Counted from the stretch's first letter, positions 15,982 through 25,551 are shown. The stretch: DNA of 64,000 nt from Ilumatobacter fluminis (GCF_004364865.1 NZ_SOAU01000001.1:4372001-4436000); one strand, 5' to 3'. Notes: a model not told the origin generated them from the letters alone. Numbers and translations: made by a program.

Positions 15982-17057
15982 ACGCCCGCACGACGCACGC
16001 CAGTTGGCGAGCAGACGAACCGTCCATCAACGAGACCAACCCCTCCGCTGCGACGTCATCTCGGCGCCGCACCCGGCGCTCCGTCGCCGCACTCGCCGTG
16101 CTCGCCCTCGGGCTCGCAGCCTGCGGCAGCGACGACGACGCCTCCGACGAACCGTCCGATGACACGACGTCCGACACCCCAGACACCTCGTCGACGGGCA
16201 CCGAGCCCACCCTTCCCACCACCGACGAACCGGCCGAGGGCGGCACCCTGCGCATCGGCGCCATCCCCGACCAGGACCCCGACGTCCTGCAACGCCAGTT
16301 CGGTCTCGTGACCGACCATCTCGAGGCCGAAACCGGCTTCGACGTCGAGTACGTCCCCGTCACCGACTACCAGGGCGCCGTCAGCGGCTTCGCCGTCGGC
16401 GACCTCGACCTCGTCTGGTTCGGCGGCCTCACCGGCGTGCAGGCCCGCCTCGAAGTCGACGGCGCACACGCCACCGTGCAGCGCGACATCGACGCCGAGT
16501 TCACCTCCGTGTTCATCGCCGGCGCCGACGTCGGCATCGAACCCTTCGACGACGTCGCCGGACTCTCGGCGGTCGCCGACCACTCACTCACCTTCGGTTC
16601 CGAGTCGTCGACCAGCGGCCGCCTGATGCCGCAGCACTTCCTGGCGGAGGCCGGTGTCGACGTCGAGTCCGACATCACGGGCGAAGTCGGCTTCTCCGGG
16701 TCGCACGACGCCACGATCGAGGTCGTCGAAGCCGGCTCGTACGAGGTCGGTGCCCTCAACTCGCAGGTGTGGGACGCCCGCGTCGAAGCCGGCGAGGTCG
16801 ACACCGACGCCGTCGTCGAGATCTTCCGCACGCCGACGTACTACGACTACCACTGGGTCGCCCACCCCTCCATCGACGAGCGATTCGGTGACGGCGCCAC
16901 CGACGACATCACCGCGGCGTTCCTCGCGCTGTCGATCGACGACCCGGCCGACGCCGAGATCCTCGAACTGTTCGGCGCCGGTGCGTTCATCGAGACGACC
17001 GACGAGAACTACGCGGCGATCGAAGCGGTCGCACGCGACATCGGCGCCATCCGCTGA
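15978..17057 (+). CDS. PhnD-like substrate-binding lipoprotein (putative selenate/oxyanion transporter)
   Basis: This 359-residue lipoprotein (lipobox LAAC, Cys49) has a long acidic Ser/Thr linker. Its mature domain begins LRIGAIPDQDPDVLQRQ and continues DYQGAVSGFAVGDLDLVWFGGLTG. That is the signature I recall for proteins annotated as putative selenate ABC binding proteins, a branch of the phosphonate PhnD family. The N-terminus before the hydrophobic core is unusually long (about 35 residues), but GGAGG at 15967-15971 supports the ATG at 15978. The substrate (selenate, phosphonate or another oxyanion) is not proven. Confidence 0.82.
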   Translation: MNARTTHASWRADEPSINETNPSAATSSRRRTRRSVAALAVLALGLAACGSDDDASDEPSDDTTSDTPDTSSTGTEPTLPTTDEPAEGGTLRIGAIPDQDPDVLQRQFGLVTDHLEAETGFDVEYVPVTDYQGAVSGFAVGDLDLVWFGGLTGVQARLEVDGAHATVQRDIDAEFTSVFIAGADVGIEPFDDVAGLSAVADHSLTFGSESSTSGRLMPQHFLAEAGVDVESDITGEVGFSGSHDATIEVVEAGSYEVGALNSQVWDARVEAGEVDTDAVVEIFRTPTYYDYHWVAHPSIDERFGDGATDDITAAFLALSIDDPADAEILELFGAGAFIETTDENYAAIEAVARDIGAIR

Positions 17058-17059
17058 TC

Positions 17060-17818
17060 GTGTCCACCCCGGCCGTTCGGCTGTCGGGGGTCGACGTCAC
17101 CTATCCGAACGGCACGCACGCGCTGGTCGGGGTCGACCTCACGATCGATGTCGGTGAACGGGTCGCGCTCGTCGGGCCGTCGGGCGGCGGCAAGTCGACA
17201 CTGCTCAACCTGTTGAGCGGGCGACTGCTGCTCGACGGCGCCGACGTGGCGGGCGAGGTCGGCGTGCTCGGCGCCGACCCCGGTGCGCTGCGCGGACGAA
17301 AGCGGCGGCGTCAGGCGGTGCGGGTCGGGACCGTCCGGCAGGGTCTCGACCTGGTCGGTCCACTGCGCGTCGTGCACAACGTGAACGCGGGTCGGCTCGG
17401 CACGTGGTCGGCGGTGCGCTCGTTGGTGTCGCTCGCGCGACCGGCCGAACGTGCCGAGGCAGCGAGCGCAGTCGAGCGGTTCGGGCTCGACCCGGCGCTC
17501 CTCGACGTGACGGTCGACGAACTGTCGGGCGGTCAACGACAGCGTGTCGCGGTCGCCCGCGTGTTCCGGCAGGCGCCTGAGCTGCTCCTCGCCGACGAGC
17601 CGATCGCCAGTCTCGATCCGGGCCTGAGCGAGCTCGTCCTGGAGATGGTCGTCGACCCGACGGCACCGTGGTCGACGTCGATCGTGAGCCTGCACCAGCC
17701 CGACTTCGCTCGGCGGTTCGCCACCCGCGTCGTCGGCGTGCGCGACGGCAGGGTCGCGTTCGACGTGCCGGTCGAACAGTTGACCGAGCGACACCTCGCC
17801 ACCGTCTACGAACGATGA
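17060..17818 (+). CDS. PhnC-like ABC transporter ATP-binding protein
   Basis: The protein has 252 residues with Walker A GPSGGGKST (39-47), signature LSGGQRQRVAVAR and Walker B ELLLADEPIASLD. The GTG start lies two bases after the binding-protein stop, and its stop overlaps the permease start (ATGA). It energises uptake with the flanking binding protein and fused permease. Confidence 0.9.
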   Translation: MSTPAVRLSGVDVTYPNGTHALVGVDLTIDVGERVALVGPSGGGKSTLLNLLSGRLLLDGADVAGEVGVLGADPGALRGRKRRRQAVRVGTVRQGLDLVGPLRVVHNVNAGRLGTWSAVRSLVSLARPAERAEAASAVERFGLDPALLDVTVDELSGGQRQRVAVARVFRQAPELLLADEPIASLDPGLSELVLEMVVDPTAPWSTSIVSLHQPDFARRFATRVVGVRDGRVAFDVPVEQLTERHLATVYER

Positions 17819-19404
17819 GGGCACCCGCCGTCGCTCGACCGGTCGTGCGTCGTCGAGGTTCCCCGACGCTGATCGGGCTCGGGGTGCTCGTCGCCTGGGC
17901 GGCGTGGCGGGCCACGACGAGTCGCGACGTGCTCAACACACGCGGCTGGTCGTCGTTCGCCGAGTTCTGGACGGCGGTGCTCGACCCCGACCTGAACGCC
18001 GACTTCCTCCGGCTCACGGGCGAGGCGATGCTGACGACCGCCTCGTACGCCGTGCTCGGCGCCGTCGCGAGCGTGGCGGTCGGCCTGGTCGGGGCGCCGC
18101 TGCTGGCGGACCGCCCGTGGGAGTCGGCGACCGGATCGAGGGCACTGTCGGCCTGCCGAACCGCGGCCCGATGGGTGGTTCGGGCACTCTTCGTCGTGCC
18201 GCGCGCCATCCACGAGATCATCTGGGCACTCCTGCTCGTGCAGGTGCTCGGTTTCGACCCGCTCGTCGCGGTGCTCGCGATCGCCTTCCAGTTCGGGGCG
18301 ATCACCGCGAAGGTGTATGCCGATCTTCTCGACGACGCCGACCCCGCCGCGTTCCGCTCGCTCCGGGCGGGCGGCGCCGGATGGTTCACCGCGATGGTCT
18401 ACGGCTTGGTGCCGATCGTGCGACGGGATCTGATCGGGTACGGCTTCTACCGCCTCGAGTGCGCGGTCCGGTCGGCCGCCGTGCTCGGCATCGTGGGGCT
18501 CGGCGGGCTCGGGAATCAGCTCGACCTGAGCTTCGAGTCGTTGCGGTACGACGAGATCTGGACGTTGATCGCTGCGCTGATGATCCTCTCGGGCCTGGCC
18601 GATCGATGGTCGACGGCGGTGCGCCACAGCGGATCCGACGTGGCGGTGCGGTCGTCGTGGATCGCGCTGCTCGTCCTCGTTCCCGTGTCGTGGTGGTACG
18701 TCGGGATCGACGTGTCGGCGCTGTGGTCGGAACGGACCCGACGCCTGTTCGGCGACCTCGTCGACGACATGCTCCCGCCACGGCTCGGTCCGGGCGGATG
18801 GTCGGAGCTGATCGAGGCGACGGTCGACACACTCGCCATGTCGGTCCTGGCGACGGTGATCGCCGTGACGGGTGGGTTGCTGGTGGCGACGGTCGCTGCA
18901 CGTCCGCACCGTCCCGACGACGGCGTGGTGCGACGCAGTGCCGGCTGGGTGGCCCGACTGGTGCTGTTGCTGTTCCGCGCCGTGCCGGCGCCGGTGTGGG
19001 CGTTCCTGGTGGTGCTCGTGATGTTCCCCGGCATCTGGCCCGGTGCCGTCGCGCTCGGCGTCTACAACACCGGCGTGTTGGGTCGCCTGTTCGCCGAGGT
19101 GTTCGACGACCACGACGACCGGGCACGCCGCCAGCTCGACACCGCCGGCGCCGGCCCGGTGGAGCAGTTCACGTACGGGGTGCTGCCGGTGTGCGCACCA
19201 CGGCTCGTGTCGTTGGCGGTGTACCGGTGGGAGGTCATCACCCGCGAGACCGTGGTGGTCGGCGTCGTCGGAGCCGCGGGACTGGGTCGGCTGATGCAGG
19301 AGCACCTGGTGGCGCGCGACTTCGCCGCCGTGACCGGCACGATCGGCGCCCTGATCGTGCTCGCCGTCGCCATCGACGCCATCGGCCGCCGCCTCCGCCC
19401 CTAA
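17815..19404 (+). CDS. Fused double PhnE-like ABC permease
   Basis: At 529 residues this is about twice the usual PhnE length. It contains two consecutive permease domains, each with an EAA-like loop: residues about 180-200 (DDADPAAFRSLRAGGAG) and 435-460 (DDHDDRARRQLDTAGAG). A single polypeptide thus forms the whole channel. Fused permeases are usual for the putative selenate systems I recall. The operon ends with TAA at 19404 just before a family C repeat. Confidence 0.85.
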   Translation: MRAPAVARPVVRRRGSPTLIGLGVLVAWAAWRATTSRDVLNTRGWSSFAEFWTAVLDPDLNADFLRLTGEAMLTTASYAVLGAVASVAVGLVGAPLLADRPWESATGSRALSACRTAARWVVRALFVVPRAIHEIIWALLLVQVLGFDPLVAVLAIAFQFGAITAKVYADLLDDADPAAFRSLRAGGAGWFTAMVYGLVPIVRRDLIGYGFYRLECAVRSAAVLGIVGLGGLGNQLDLSFESLRYDEIWTLIAALMILSGLADRWSTAVRHSGSDVAVRSSWIALLVLVPVSWWYVGIDVSALWSERTRRLFGDLVDDMLPPRLGPGGWSELIEATVDTLAMSVLATVIAVTGGLLVATVAARPHRPDDGVVRRSAGWVARLVLLLFRAVPAPVWAFLVVLVMFPGIWPGAVALGVYNTGVLGRLFAEVFDDHDDRARRQLDTAGAGPVEQFTYGVLPVCAPRLVSLAVYRWEVITRETVVVGVVGAAGLGRLMQEHLVARDFAAVTGTIGALIVLAVAIDAIGRRLRP

Positions 19405-19409
19405 CAAGC

Positions 19410-19606
19410 CCCGGGTCGGGTGTCGCACGGAACACCGAGGCGCACACCGAGGCGCACCACCACCGGGTCGGGTGTCGTACGGAACGGCGAGGCGCAGCCG
19501 AGGCGTTTCGGGAGATCACCCGACCCGGCGCGCACGTCATCACCGGAGTCGGGTGATCTCCGAAAACGTCGACTCCGTCGCCGTTCCCTCCGACACCCGA
19601 CCCGGT
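19410..19606. repeat. Long intergenic palindrome, family C, copy 1
   Basis: The element consists of outer arms CGGGTCGGGTGTCG.../...CGACACCCGACCCG and an inner pair CGTTTCGGGAGATCACCCG / CGGGTGATCTCCGAAAACG around a spacer. A degenerate extra copy of the left unit lies at 19410-19462. It begins six bases after the permease TAA. The three other copies (20904, 34441, 36723) have the same orientation. Confidence 0.88.
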
Positions 19607-19628
19607 TCCTCGTGGGAGGATGCTGTGC

Positions 19629-20900
19629 ATGGCGGGATTCGCGGAGCAGTTGGTGGCGGCACACGGGCGGTACGCGTCGAAGCGGCCGCGGTCGGCCGAA
19701 CTGCACGAGCGGGCGCGGACGGTGATGCCGGGCGGGTCGACCCGGTCGGTGCTCGACATGCAGCCGTTCCCGTTCCGGGTCGCGTCGGCACACGGCGCGC
19801 GCCTCACCGACGTCGACGGACACGAGTACGTCGACTTCCTCGGCGACTACTCCGCCGGGCTCCTCGGCCACGACCCCGGCCCGGTCGAGGCGGCCGTCAC
19901 CGACGCGCTGCGACACGGATGGAGCTACGGCGGCGTCCACACCGACGAGGTCCGCTTCGCCGAGGCGGTCGTCGAGCGCTTCCCGTCGATCGAACAGGTC
20001 CGGTTCACCAACTCCGGTACCGAGGCGAACCTGATGGCGATCCAACTCGCCCGCCACCACACCGGGCGCGACCGGGTCGTCGTGATGGACCGCGCCTACC
20101 ACGGTGGCCTGCTGTACTTCGGTCACGGCGGCGAAGCACTGCTGGCGCCGTTCGAGTTCGACCGGCTTCGCTACAACGACGTCGGCGGTGTGTCGGCGAT
20201 CGACGACGGTGTCGCTGCCGTGCTCGTCGAGCCGATGATGGGTGCCGCCGGGTGCATCGCCGCCGATCCCGTCTTCCTGCGTGCGCTCCGCGACCGGTGC
20301 GACGAGGTCGGGGCGCTGCTCGTGTTCGACGAGGTGATGACGTCGCGCATGAGCACCGGCGGTGCGCAACAGCGGCTCGGCATCACGCCCGACCTCACGA
20401 CACTCGGCAAGTACCTGGCCGGCGGGATGACGTTCGGTGCGTTCGGCGGCCGCGCCGACGTGATGGCAGCGTTCGATCCGGAACGAGGTGGGTCGATGAC
20501 CCACGGCGGCACGTTCAACAACAACGTCGTGACGATGGCGGCTGGCGCGGCGGCGATGCGCGAGCTGCTCGACGAGGCGACACTCGAGTCGCTGTTCGAG
20601 CGCGGTGAGCGCTTCCGCGCCGCTATCGCCGACGTGCTCGACGCCGCTCCCCTGCCGATGTGCGTGTCGGGGTACGGCTCGCTCCTGACGATCCACACCG
20701 TGCCCGGACCGGTGACGTCGCCGGACGATCTCGACGGGGGCGACGCAGCACTCAAGGAGTTGGTCGTCCACGGACTGATCGACCGGGGCTTCTACCTGGC
20801 GCCGCGCGGCTACATGGCCCTCTCGGCCGCCATCACCGACGACGACTGCACCGCGTTCGTCGCGGCCCTCTCCGCCTCCATCGACGCCATCGCTTCCTGA
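19629..20900 (+). CDS. Class-III PLP aminotransferase / glutamate-1-semialdehyde aminomutase-like
   Basis: This 423-residue fold-type I enzyme has FTNSGTEANLMAIQLAR (126-142), LLVFDEVMTSR and the PLP lysine Lys261 in TTLGKYLAGG. The family contains GSA aminomutase (HemL) and aspartate aminotransferase-family proteins of unknown substrate. The context is not heme-related, so a catabolic aminotransferase or aminomutase is more likely. GGGAGG at 19614-19619 sits nine bases before the chosen ATG; an in-frame ATG at 19620 overlaps this ribosome site and is rejected. It stands alone between two family C repeats. Confidence 0.85.
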   Translation: MAGFAEQLVAAHGRYASKRPRSAELHERARTVMPGGSTRSVLDMQPFPFRVASAHGARLTDVDGHEYVDFLGDYSAGLLGHDPGPVEAAVTDALRHGWSYGGVHTDEVRFAEAVVERFPSIEQVRFTNSGTEANLMAIQLARHHTGRDRVVVMDRAYHGGLLYFGHGGEALLAPFEFDRLRYNDVGGVSAIDDGVAAVLVEPMMGAAGCIAADPVFLRALRDRCDEVGALLVFDEVMTSRMSTGGAQQRLGITPDLTTLGKYLAGGMTFGAFGGRADVMAAFDPERGGSMTHGGTFNNNVVTMAAGAAAMRELLDEATLESLFERGERFRAAIADVLDAAPLPMCVSGYGSLLTIHTVPGPVTSPDDLDGGDAALKELVVHGLIDRGFYLAPRGYMALSAAITDDDCTAFVAALSASIDAIAS

Positions 20901-20903
20901 CCC

Positions 20904-21192
20904 CCGGGCCGGGTGTCGGACGGAACACCGAGGCGCAGCCCCAGCCGGGTCGGGTGTCGGACGGAACGGCGAGGCGCAGCCCCAGCCGGGTCGGGTGTCG
21001 GACGGAACGGCGAGGCGCAGCCCCAGCCGGGTCGGGTGTCGGACGGAACGGCGAGGCGCAGCCGAGGCGTTTCGGGAGATCACCCGACCCGGTTGCGCAC
21101 CGCGTTCACCGGAGTCGGGTGATCTCCGGAAACGTCGACTCCGTCGCCGTTCCCTCCGACACCCGACCCGGTTCCCTCCGACACCCGACCCG
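20904..21192. repeat. Family C palindrome, copy 2, with four tandem 41-bp units
   Basis: Four tandem copies of a 41-bp unit start at 20904, 20945, 20986 and 21027; the first has several changes and the last runs into the palindrome core. The right half ends with a duplicated CCTCCGACACCCGACCCG (to 21192). The element starts four bases after the aminotransferase stop and fills most of the 334-bp gap to yaaA. I see no gene here. Confidence 0.9.
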
Positions 21193-21234
21193 CTGAGGTC
21201 CCTGCCTCGGTTCGGGTGGCGGTAGAAAGGAAGG

Positions 21235-22020
21235 GTGCTGATCGTCGTTTCGCCCGCGAAGGCACTCGATTTCGAGTCGCCGCTCCCGACCCGCAAGTTC
21301 TCCGAGCCGGAGCAGCTCGACCGGACCCGGGAGTTGGTCTCGGTGATGCGCGACAAGACGCCCGACGACCTGTCGTCGATGATGGGCATCTCGGCCCAGC
21401 TCGGCGAGTTGAACTTCGAACGGTTCCAGGATTGGTCACCACCGTTCACGCCCGACAACGCCCGGCCGGCGGTGCTCGCCTTCAACGGCGACACCTACAT
21501 CGGACTCGACGCCCGCAGCACCTTCTCCGAGCGCGACTACACCCACGCCCAGAAGGTGCTCCGCATCCTGTCCGGCTTGCACGGCGTGCTGCGCCCGCTC
21601 GACCTGATCCAGCCATACCGGCTCGAGATGGGGTCGAAGGTCGACACCGATCGTGGCCGCACCCTCTACGACTTCTGGGGCGGCGACGTCACCGACCGCC
21701 TCAACGCCGACCTCGCCGCGTCACCCGGATCGAACGTCCTGGTGAACCTGGCGTCGAACGAGTACTTCTCGGTGGTGCAGCCCGACCGGGTCGACGGCAA
21801 GGTCGTCACGCCGCGGTTCGAGGACGCCAAGGGCGACGGTGAACACAAGGTGGTGAGCTTCTTCGCGAAGCGCGCTCGTGGCGCCATGGCGGGTTGGATC
21901 GTGCGCGAACGGATCAAGAGCGCGAAAGCTCTCGCCGAGTTCGACGAGCTCGGTTACCACTACGCAGCCGATCTCTCGACGCCGGACGAACCGGTGTTCC
22001 GCCGCCGCACCGACGCCTGA
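21235..22020 (+). CDS. yaaA: Peroxide-stress protein YaaA (DUF328)
   Basis: The 261-residue product starts MLIVVSPAKALDF, the hallmark of YaaA. It also has LSGLHGVLRPLDLIQPYRLEMG and NLASNEYFSVV, both strongly conserved. In E. coli YaaA lowers free iron during peroxide stress and binds DNA. The start is a GTG preceded by GAAAGGAAG. It is a single gene with no evident partner here. Confidence 0.95.
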   Translation: MLIVVSPAKALDFESPLPTRKFSEPEQLDRTRELVSVMRDKTPDDLSSMMGISAQLGELNFERFQDWSPPFTPDNARPAVLAFNGDTYIGLDARSTFSERDYTHAQKVLRILSGLHGVLRPLDLIQPYRLEMGSKVDTDRGRTLYDFWGGDVTDRLNADLAASPGSNVLVNLASNEYFSVVQPDRVDGKVVTPRFEDAKGDGEHKVVSFFAKRARGAMAGWIVRERIKSAKALAEFDELGYHYAADLSTPDEPVFRRRTDA

Positions 22021-22187
22021 TCGCTCGGCGTCGGGCGACGGCTGCCCGTCCCGGTTCCCGTGTGGCCGCTGGCAGTACGGTAGTGAGCACCGAGTATCTG
22101 CGACGACGCCAGCACTTCCTGACCGACCGGCGCTCGCCGCCGTCCGATTGCCTGGTTCGACGATCACCCGCAATACTCACGTTCTCG

Positions 22188-23021
22188 ATGCCTTCCGCCC
22201 AGAGCTACCCACCGACGACTGCGGTCGTCGAGGCGACCCGCCTCCTGTCGCTGCTCAACCGCTACTCGATCGAACTGACCGACGCGGTCGGCACGGTGCC
22301 GGGTGTGGACGAGCCCGGGAACGGCGAAACCTTGGCGTTGGTCGAGCTGTTCCGCAGCGGGCCGATCAGTTCGAACGACCTCGCCGAGCGGTCGGGGCTG
22401 TCGCGACGTGACACCAACCGGTTGGTGAAGACCCTCGACACGCACGGCCTGATCGAGCGGGTGCCGTCCGAATCGGATCGGCGTGTCTTGCTCGTCGGGC
22501 TGACGCCGGCGGGTCGCCGCCAGCGCACCAAGTTCGTGCGTTCGCTGACGACGTTCTTCGACCGCACGGCTGAGCTGGCCACCACGATCGTCGACGCCTT
22601 CGGCCTCGACGACGAGCCCGAGCTTCGGCCGGTCGGGGACTTGACCGACGCGCTCTCGGCAGCTGCGGCCGTCGCCGGCGCCGGCGTCGCGATCTCGGAC
22701 GCGCTCGACGACGGTGAAAGCTCGCCTCGGCGCCGTTCGGCCATGGCGTTGATCCTGATCGGGACGGGCGAGGTACAACGGCCGTCCGAACTCGCCGAAC
22801 GGCTCGGCTACACGAGCGGCGGCATGGCGCACGTGCTCGACGAGCTCGAGCGCAGCGGTTGGATCGAGCGACGGTACGGCACACTCCCCGACGACCGGCG
22901 TGCCTCGATCGTCTCGCTCACCGACGAGGGGAGCCGGTGGGTCGCGGCGTCGTGCACTGCGGTTCTGGAGTCGGCACCGGCGGTTGCTCCCGTCTTCGCT
23001 GCGCTCAGCGCTCGCGTCTGA
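22188..23021 (+). CDS. Double MarR-type winged-helix regulator
   Basis: This 277-residue protein carries two MarR-like DNA-binding units in one chain. The first (about 45-125) has SSNDLAERSGLSRRDTNRLV and a wing DRRVLLVGLTPAGR. The second (about 185-260) has RPSELAERLGYTSGGMAHVLDEL and DRRASIVSLTDEGSRW. MarR proteins normally dimerise to bring two such units together, so this chain may be a single-chain pseudo-dimer. A GTG at 22083 is in frame but sits beside a -10 box TACGGT (22076-22081), so the ATG at 22188 is used. No ribosome site is evident. The target is unknown. Confidence 0.75.
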   Translation: MPSAQSYPPTTAVVEATRLLSLLNRYSIELTDAVGTVPGVDEPGNGETLALVELFRSGPISSNDLAERSGLSRRDTNRLVKTLDTHGLIERVPSESDRRVLLVGLTPAGRRQRTKFVRSLTTFFDRTAELATTIVDAFGLDDEPELRPVGDLTDALSAAAAVAGAGVAISDALDDGESSPRRRSAMALILIGTGEVQRPSELAERLGYTSGGMAHVLDELERSGWIERRYGTLPDDRRASIVSLTDEGSRWVAASCTAVLESAPAVAPVFAALSARV

Positions 23022-23027
23022 CCGGCG

Positions 23028-23594
23028 TCAGCGGGGTGCGCCGAGCACCATCGTCCAGTAGGGCGTCCCGGTCGACGAGTAGGCGACGGCGACGCCGATG
23101 TGGACGAGCGAACCGTTGAGCATGTTGGCGCGGTGGCCGGGCGAACCGAGCCAGGCGTCGGTCACGCTCGAGGCGGTGCGCTGCCCGGCGGCGACGTTCT
23201 CGGCGATCGCGCTCCACGAGTAGCCGGACGCGTCGACGCGATTGGCCATCGTCGAGCCGTTCGAGCCGGTGTGCGACATCCGCTGGTGCGCCGCCTGGTC
23301 GTTCGAGTGCGCCTGCGCCGCTTGAACCAGTCGTGGATGCACGGTGAGCGGCGCGAGCCCGTACTGCGCGCGCACGGCGTTGGTGCGCTCGACCACGACC
23401 GTGGCGGGGTCCGCGGCGGGTTGTGAGGGCGGGGGCGGCGTCGCCGACACCTGGACCGAGCCGCCCCGCTCGGCATCGGTGCGCGCGCGAGCGACGAGTT
23501 CGGGAGGGCTGGCACCGCCCACGACGGACGTGGTGCCGATCAGGGTTGCGGCGGCCGCGCCGATGACGACCGGGATGACTCGGAGGGTTCGCAC
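23028..23594 (-). CDS. Secreted CAP/SCP-domain protein (YkwD-like)
   Basis: This 188-residue protein has a signal peptide (hydrophobic region about 5-25) and a proline-rich linker PPPPSQPAADP. The CAP domain at about 65-186 contains HSNDQAAHQRMSHTG and AWLGSPGHRANMLN. The function of bacterial CAP proteins is mostly unknown. The GTG start has AGAAAGG six bases upstream. It is convergent with the MarR gene, only six bases away. Confidence 0.88.
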   Translation of the reverse strand: MRTLRVIPVVIGAAAATLIGTTSVVGGASPPELVARARTDAERGGSVQVSATPPPPSQPAADPATVVVERTNAVRAQYGLAPLTVHPRLVQAAQAHSNDQAAHQRMSHTGSNGSTMANRVDASGYSWSAIAENVAAGQRTASSVTDAWLGSPGHRANMLNGSLVHIGVAVAYSSTGTPYWTMVLGAPR

Positions 23595-23691
23595 TGTGTG
23601 CCTTTCTGCCCGCTAGCAGATCGGCCCGCTCCACCCAGTTCTAGCGCCGGTCTCGCCGCCCGACACGGCACCGTCGCGTCGGTCCTGCGTA

Positions 23692-25521
23692 TCAGGGTCG
23701 CGGTTCACCCGTCCGGATGACGACGTCGTGTCGGAGGAGTTCGTCGCCCCGCCAGTCCATGGCGACGAGGGCGACCGCGACACCGTCGACGGCCGGCTCG
23801 ATCTCGACCATGCCGAAGTGGCCACCGCCGGTGATCGGGCCGAGGGTGTACGGGCCGCCCTTCGTGCTCCCCGGTCGGTCGAGTGCGGCGACGTGGAGCA
23901 GCGGGAAGCCCGCTCCGTCGGCGGTCGAGTAGTTCGTGTGGGTGCCGTCGTCGATCGCCACCATGTGGGCGTCGCCGGACACCATCACGAGGTTGTCGAT
24001 GCCGAGCGACGCGATGTGGTCGGCGATCATCCGACGTTCGGCGTCGTAGCCGGCCCAGGAGTCGGCACCGGGTTCGGCCGGATCGACCCACGGAACGGGG
24101 TTCGCCCAGACGACGAGATCGTGATCTCGGGCGCTGCGCTCGAGCTCGGCGAGAAGCCAGCGCCGTTGTTCGTCGCCGAGCATCGACTTGGTCGGCGTGT
24201 CGGGGTCGCTCTGCGGGTCGCGGGCCGAACGGGCGTCGGTCAGGACGACGCGGGTGGTGCCGATCGTGAACGCCTGGAAGATCGCCGAGTCGGGCCCGGC
24301 GAGGTCGTAGTGCGGCACGTACTCGCGGTACGCGACCATGGCCGACGCCCGGCCGGGCGCGTCGCGGTTCGAGTCGTTGGGGCCGTAGTCGTGGTCGTCC
24401 CAGACGTAGCCGATGGGGGTCGATCGGTACAGCGCCGCTTGGGCCGGTCGGGTCAGCTGGACGTCGAACACCTGGCGGTAGTCGTCGACGTCGTCGACGA
24501 ACACGTCGCCGTAGTGGAAGTCGCCGAGGCAGACGTACACATCGGGGTCGAGTTCTCGGATCGCGTCGAAGACCTGTCCGTTCGAGCCGGTGCGGGCGCA
24601 CGAGGTGAAGACGAGGCGCAACGGCTGGTCGTCGTCGGGGAACGTCCGGAACGAACCCGCACGGACGAGGTCGAGTTCACCGTCGACGGCGACGGCGTAG
24701 AAGTACGGCGTCGCCGGTTCGAGACCGTCGACTCGGAACTCGGCGACGCGGTCGTAGACGTCGGCGTACTCGAAGGTGCCGACCACGTCGGTGAGGTCGG
24801 CGTTGCGGGCGACGACCAGCTCGGCGTTGGTGAACGGTTGGGTCGGCCGGGCGCGAACGGTGCAACTGGTCGTCGTCATGGCACCGCACCACGCCCAGTC
24901 GAGTGGAGAGTCGGGGAGTTCGGCGAGGTCGCTCTCGGGATGGGTCGGCCCCCAGATCAGGTCGTAGACGTATCGCCCCAGTGCGGTGCCGGCGACCACG
25001 GCGGCGGCACCACCGGCGACCGTGAACAGGAACCGCCGGCGGTCGAGCGTCATCGCTTTCATCGGCGCAATGTCGTCGGTGTCGACGTCCCCATGGTCGT
25101 CGTCTGCCACTTCTCGGCCGCGTTCCGTCAGGCCGATCGACAGCCATGCGAGCACGGCGACTGAGATCGTGCCGATCAGGAAGACAGCCGACCAGGGAAC
25201 GAGTTGCTGCTGGGCGAACGGCACGAAGGTGGCGACGGCGAACAGCCCGACGACGCCGCCGGTCAGCGGCCAGCGCCAGCTCACTGCAGCACTGATCAGG
25301 AAGGCGATGAAGAAGACCGGGAGCACCCGGTCGTCGAACAGGGCACCGCCCGGCTGCACCTCGACGAAGGTCCGACCTCGTCCGACCAGCCCGACGATCG
25401 ACAGCGCAGCCACGTACGCGACCGTGCCGATCAGCAGCCAGCGCCGCAGGCGCGACGGCGCGCGTGGTTGCTCGGTATCGGTGTCGATGACCTCATGGTG
25501 CCACCGGACGCGTCGGCCCAA
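23692..25521 (-). CDS. PhoD-type alkaline phosphatase with N-terminal membrane domain
   Basis: The 609-residue protein has about three hydrophobic helices in residues 28-125, then RRRFLFTVAGGAAAVVAGTALG (about 160), which resembles a Tat-type segment buried in the chain. The PhoD N-terminal beta domain follows (DWAWCGAMTTTSCTVRA). The metallophosphatase core has FTSCARTGSNGQ, VCLGDFHYGD, YVWDDHDYGPNDSNRD and MVSGDAHMVAID. It should hydrolyse phosphodiesters or monoesters at the outer membrane face. The only start I find is TTG at 25521. A fusion of a membrane domain to PhoD is known but not the commonest form. Confidence 0.85.
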   Translation of the reverse strand: MGRRVRWHHEVIDTDTEQPRAPSRLRRWLLIGTVAYVAALSIVGLVGRGRTFVEVQPGGALFDDRVLPVFFIAFLISAAVSWRWPLTGGVVGLFAVATFVPFAQQQLVPWSAVFLIGTISVAVLAWLSIGLTERGREVADDDHGDVDTDDIAPMKAMTLDRRRFLFTVAGGAAAVVAGTALGRYVYDLIWGPTHPESDLAELPDSPLDWAWCGAMTTTSCTVRARPTQPFTNAELVVARNADLTDVVGTFEYADVYDRVAEFRVDGLEPATPYFYAVAVDGELDLVRAGSFRTFPDDDQPLRLVFTSCARTGSNGQVFDAIRELDPDVYVCLGDFHYGDVFVDDVDDYRQVFDVQLTRPAQAALYRSTPIGYVWDDHDYGPNDSNRDAPGRASAMVAYREYVPHYDLAGPDSAIFQAFTIGTTRVVLTDARSARDPQSDPDTPTKSMLGDEQRRWLLAELERSARDHDLVVWANPVPWVDPAEPGADSWAGYDAERRMIADHIASLGIDNLVMVSGDAHMVAIDDGTHTNYSTADGAGFPLLHVAALDRPGSTKGGPYTLGPITGGGHFGMVEIEPAVDGVAVALVAMDWRGDELLRHDVVIRTGEPRP

Positions 25522-25551
25522 ACGGCACGGCGACCGGCAGCGGGTTCGAGG

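Noticed and set aside
20904-21067. Tandem repeats considered as a CRISPR array
   Set aside because: The 41-bp units are contiguous with no unique spacers between, and no cas genes are near.
20901-21234. Small coding frames inside the family C repeat
   Set aside because: They are Arg/Gly/Thr-rich translations of the repeat unit and recur at the other copies in the same way; no ribosome sites.
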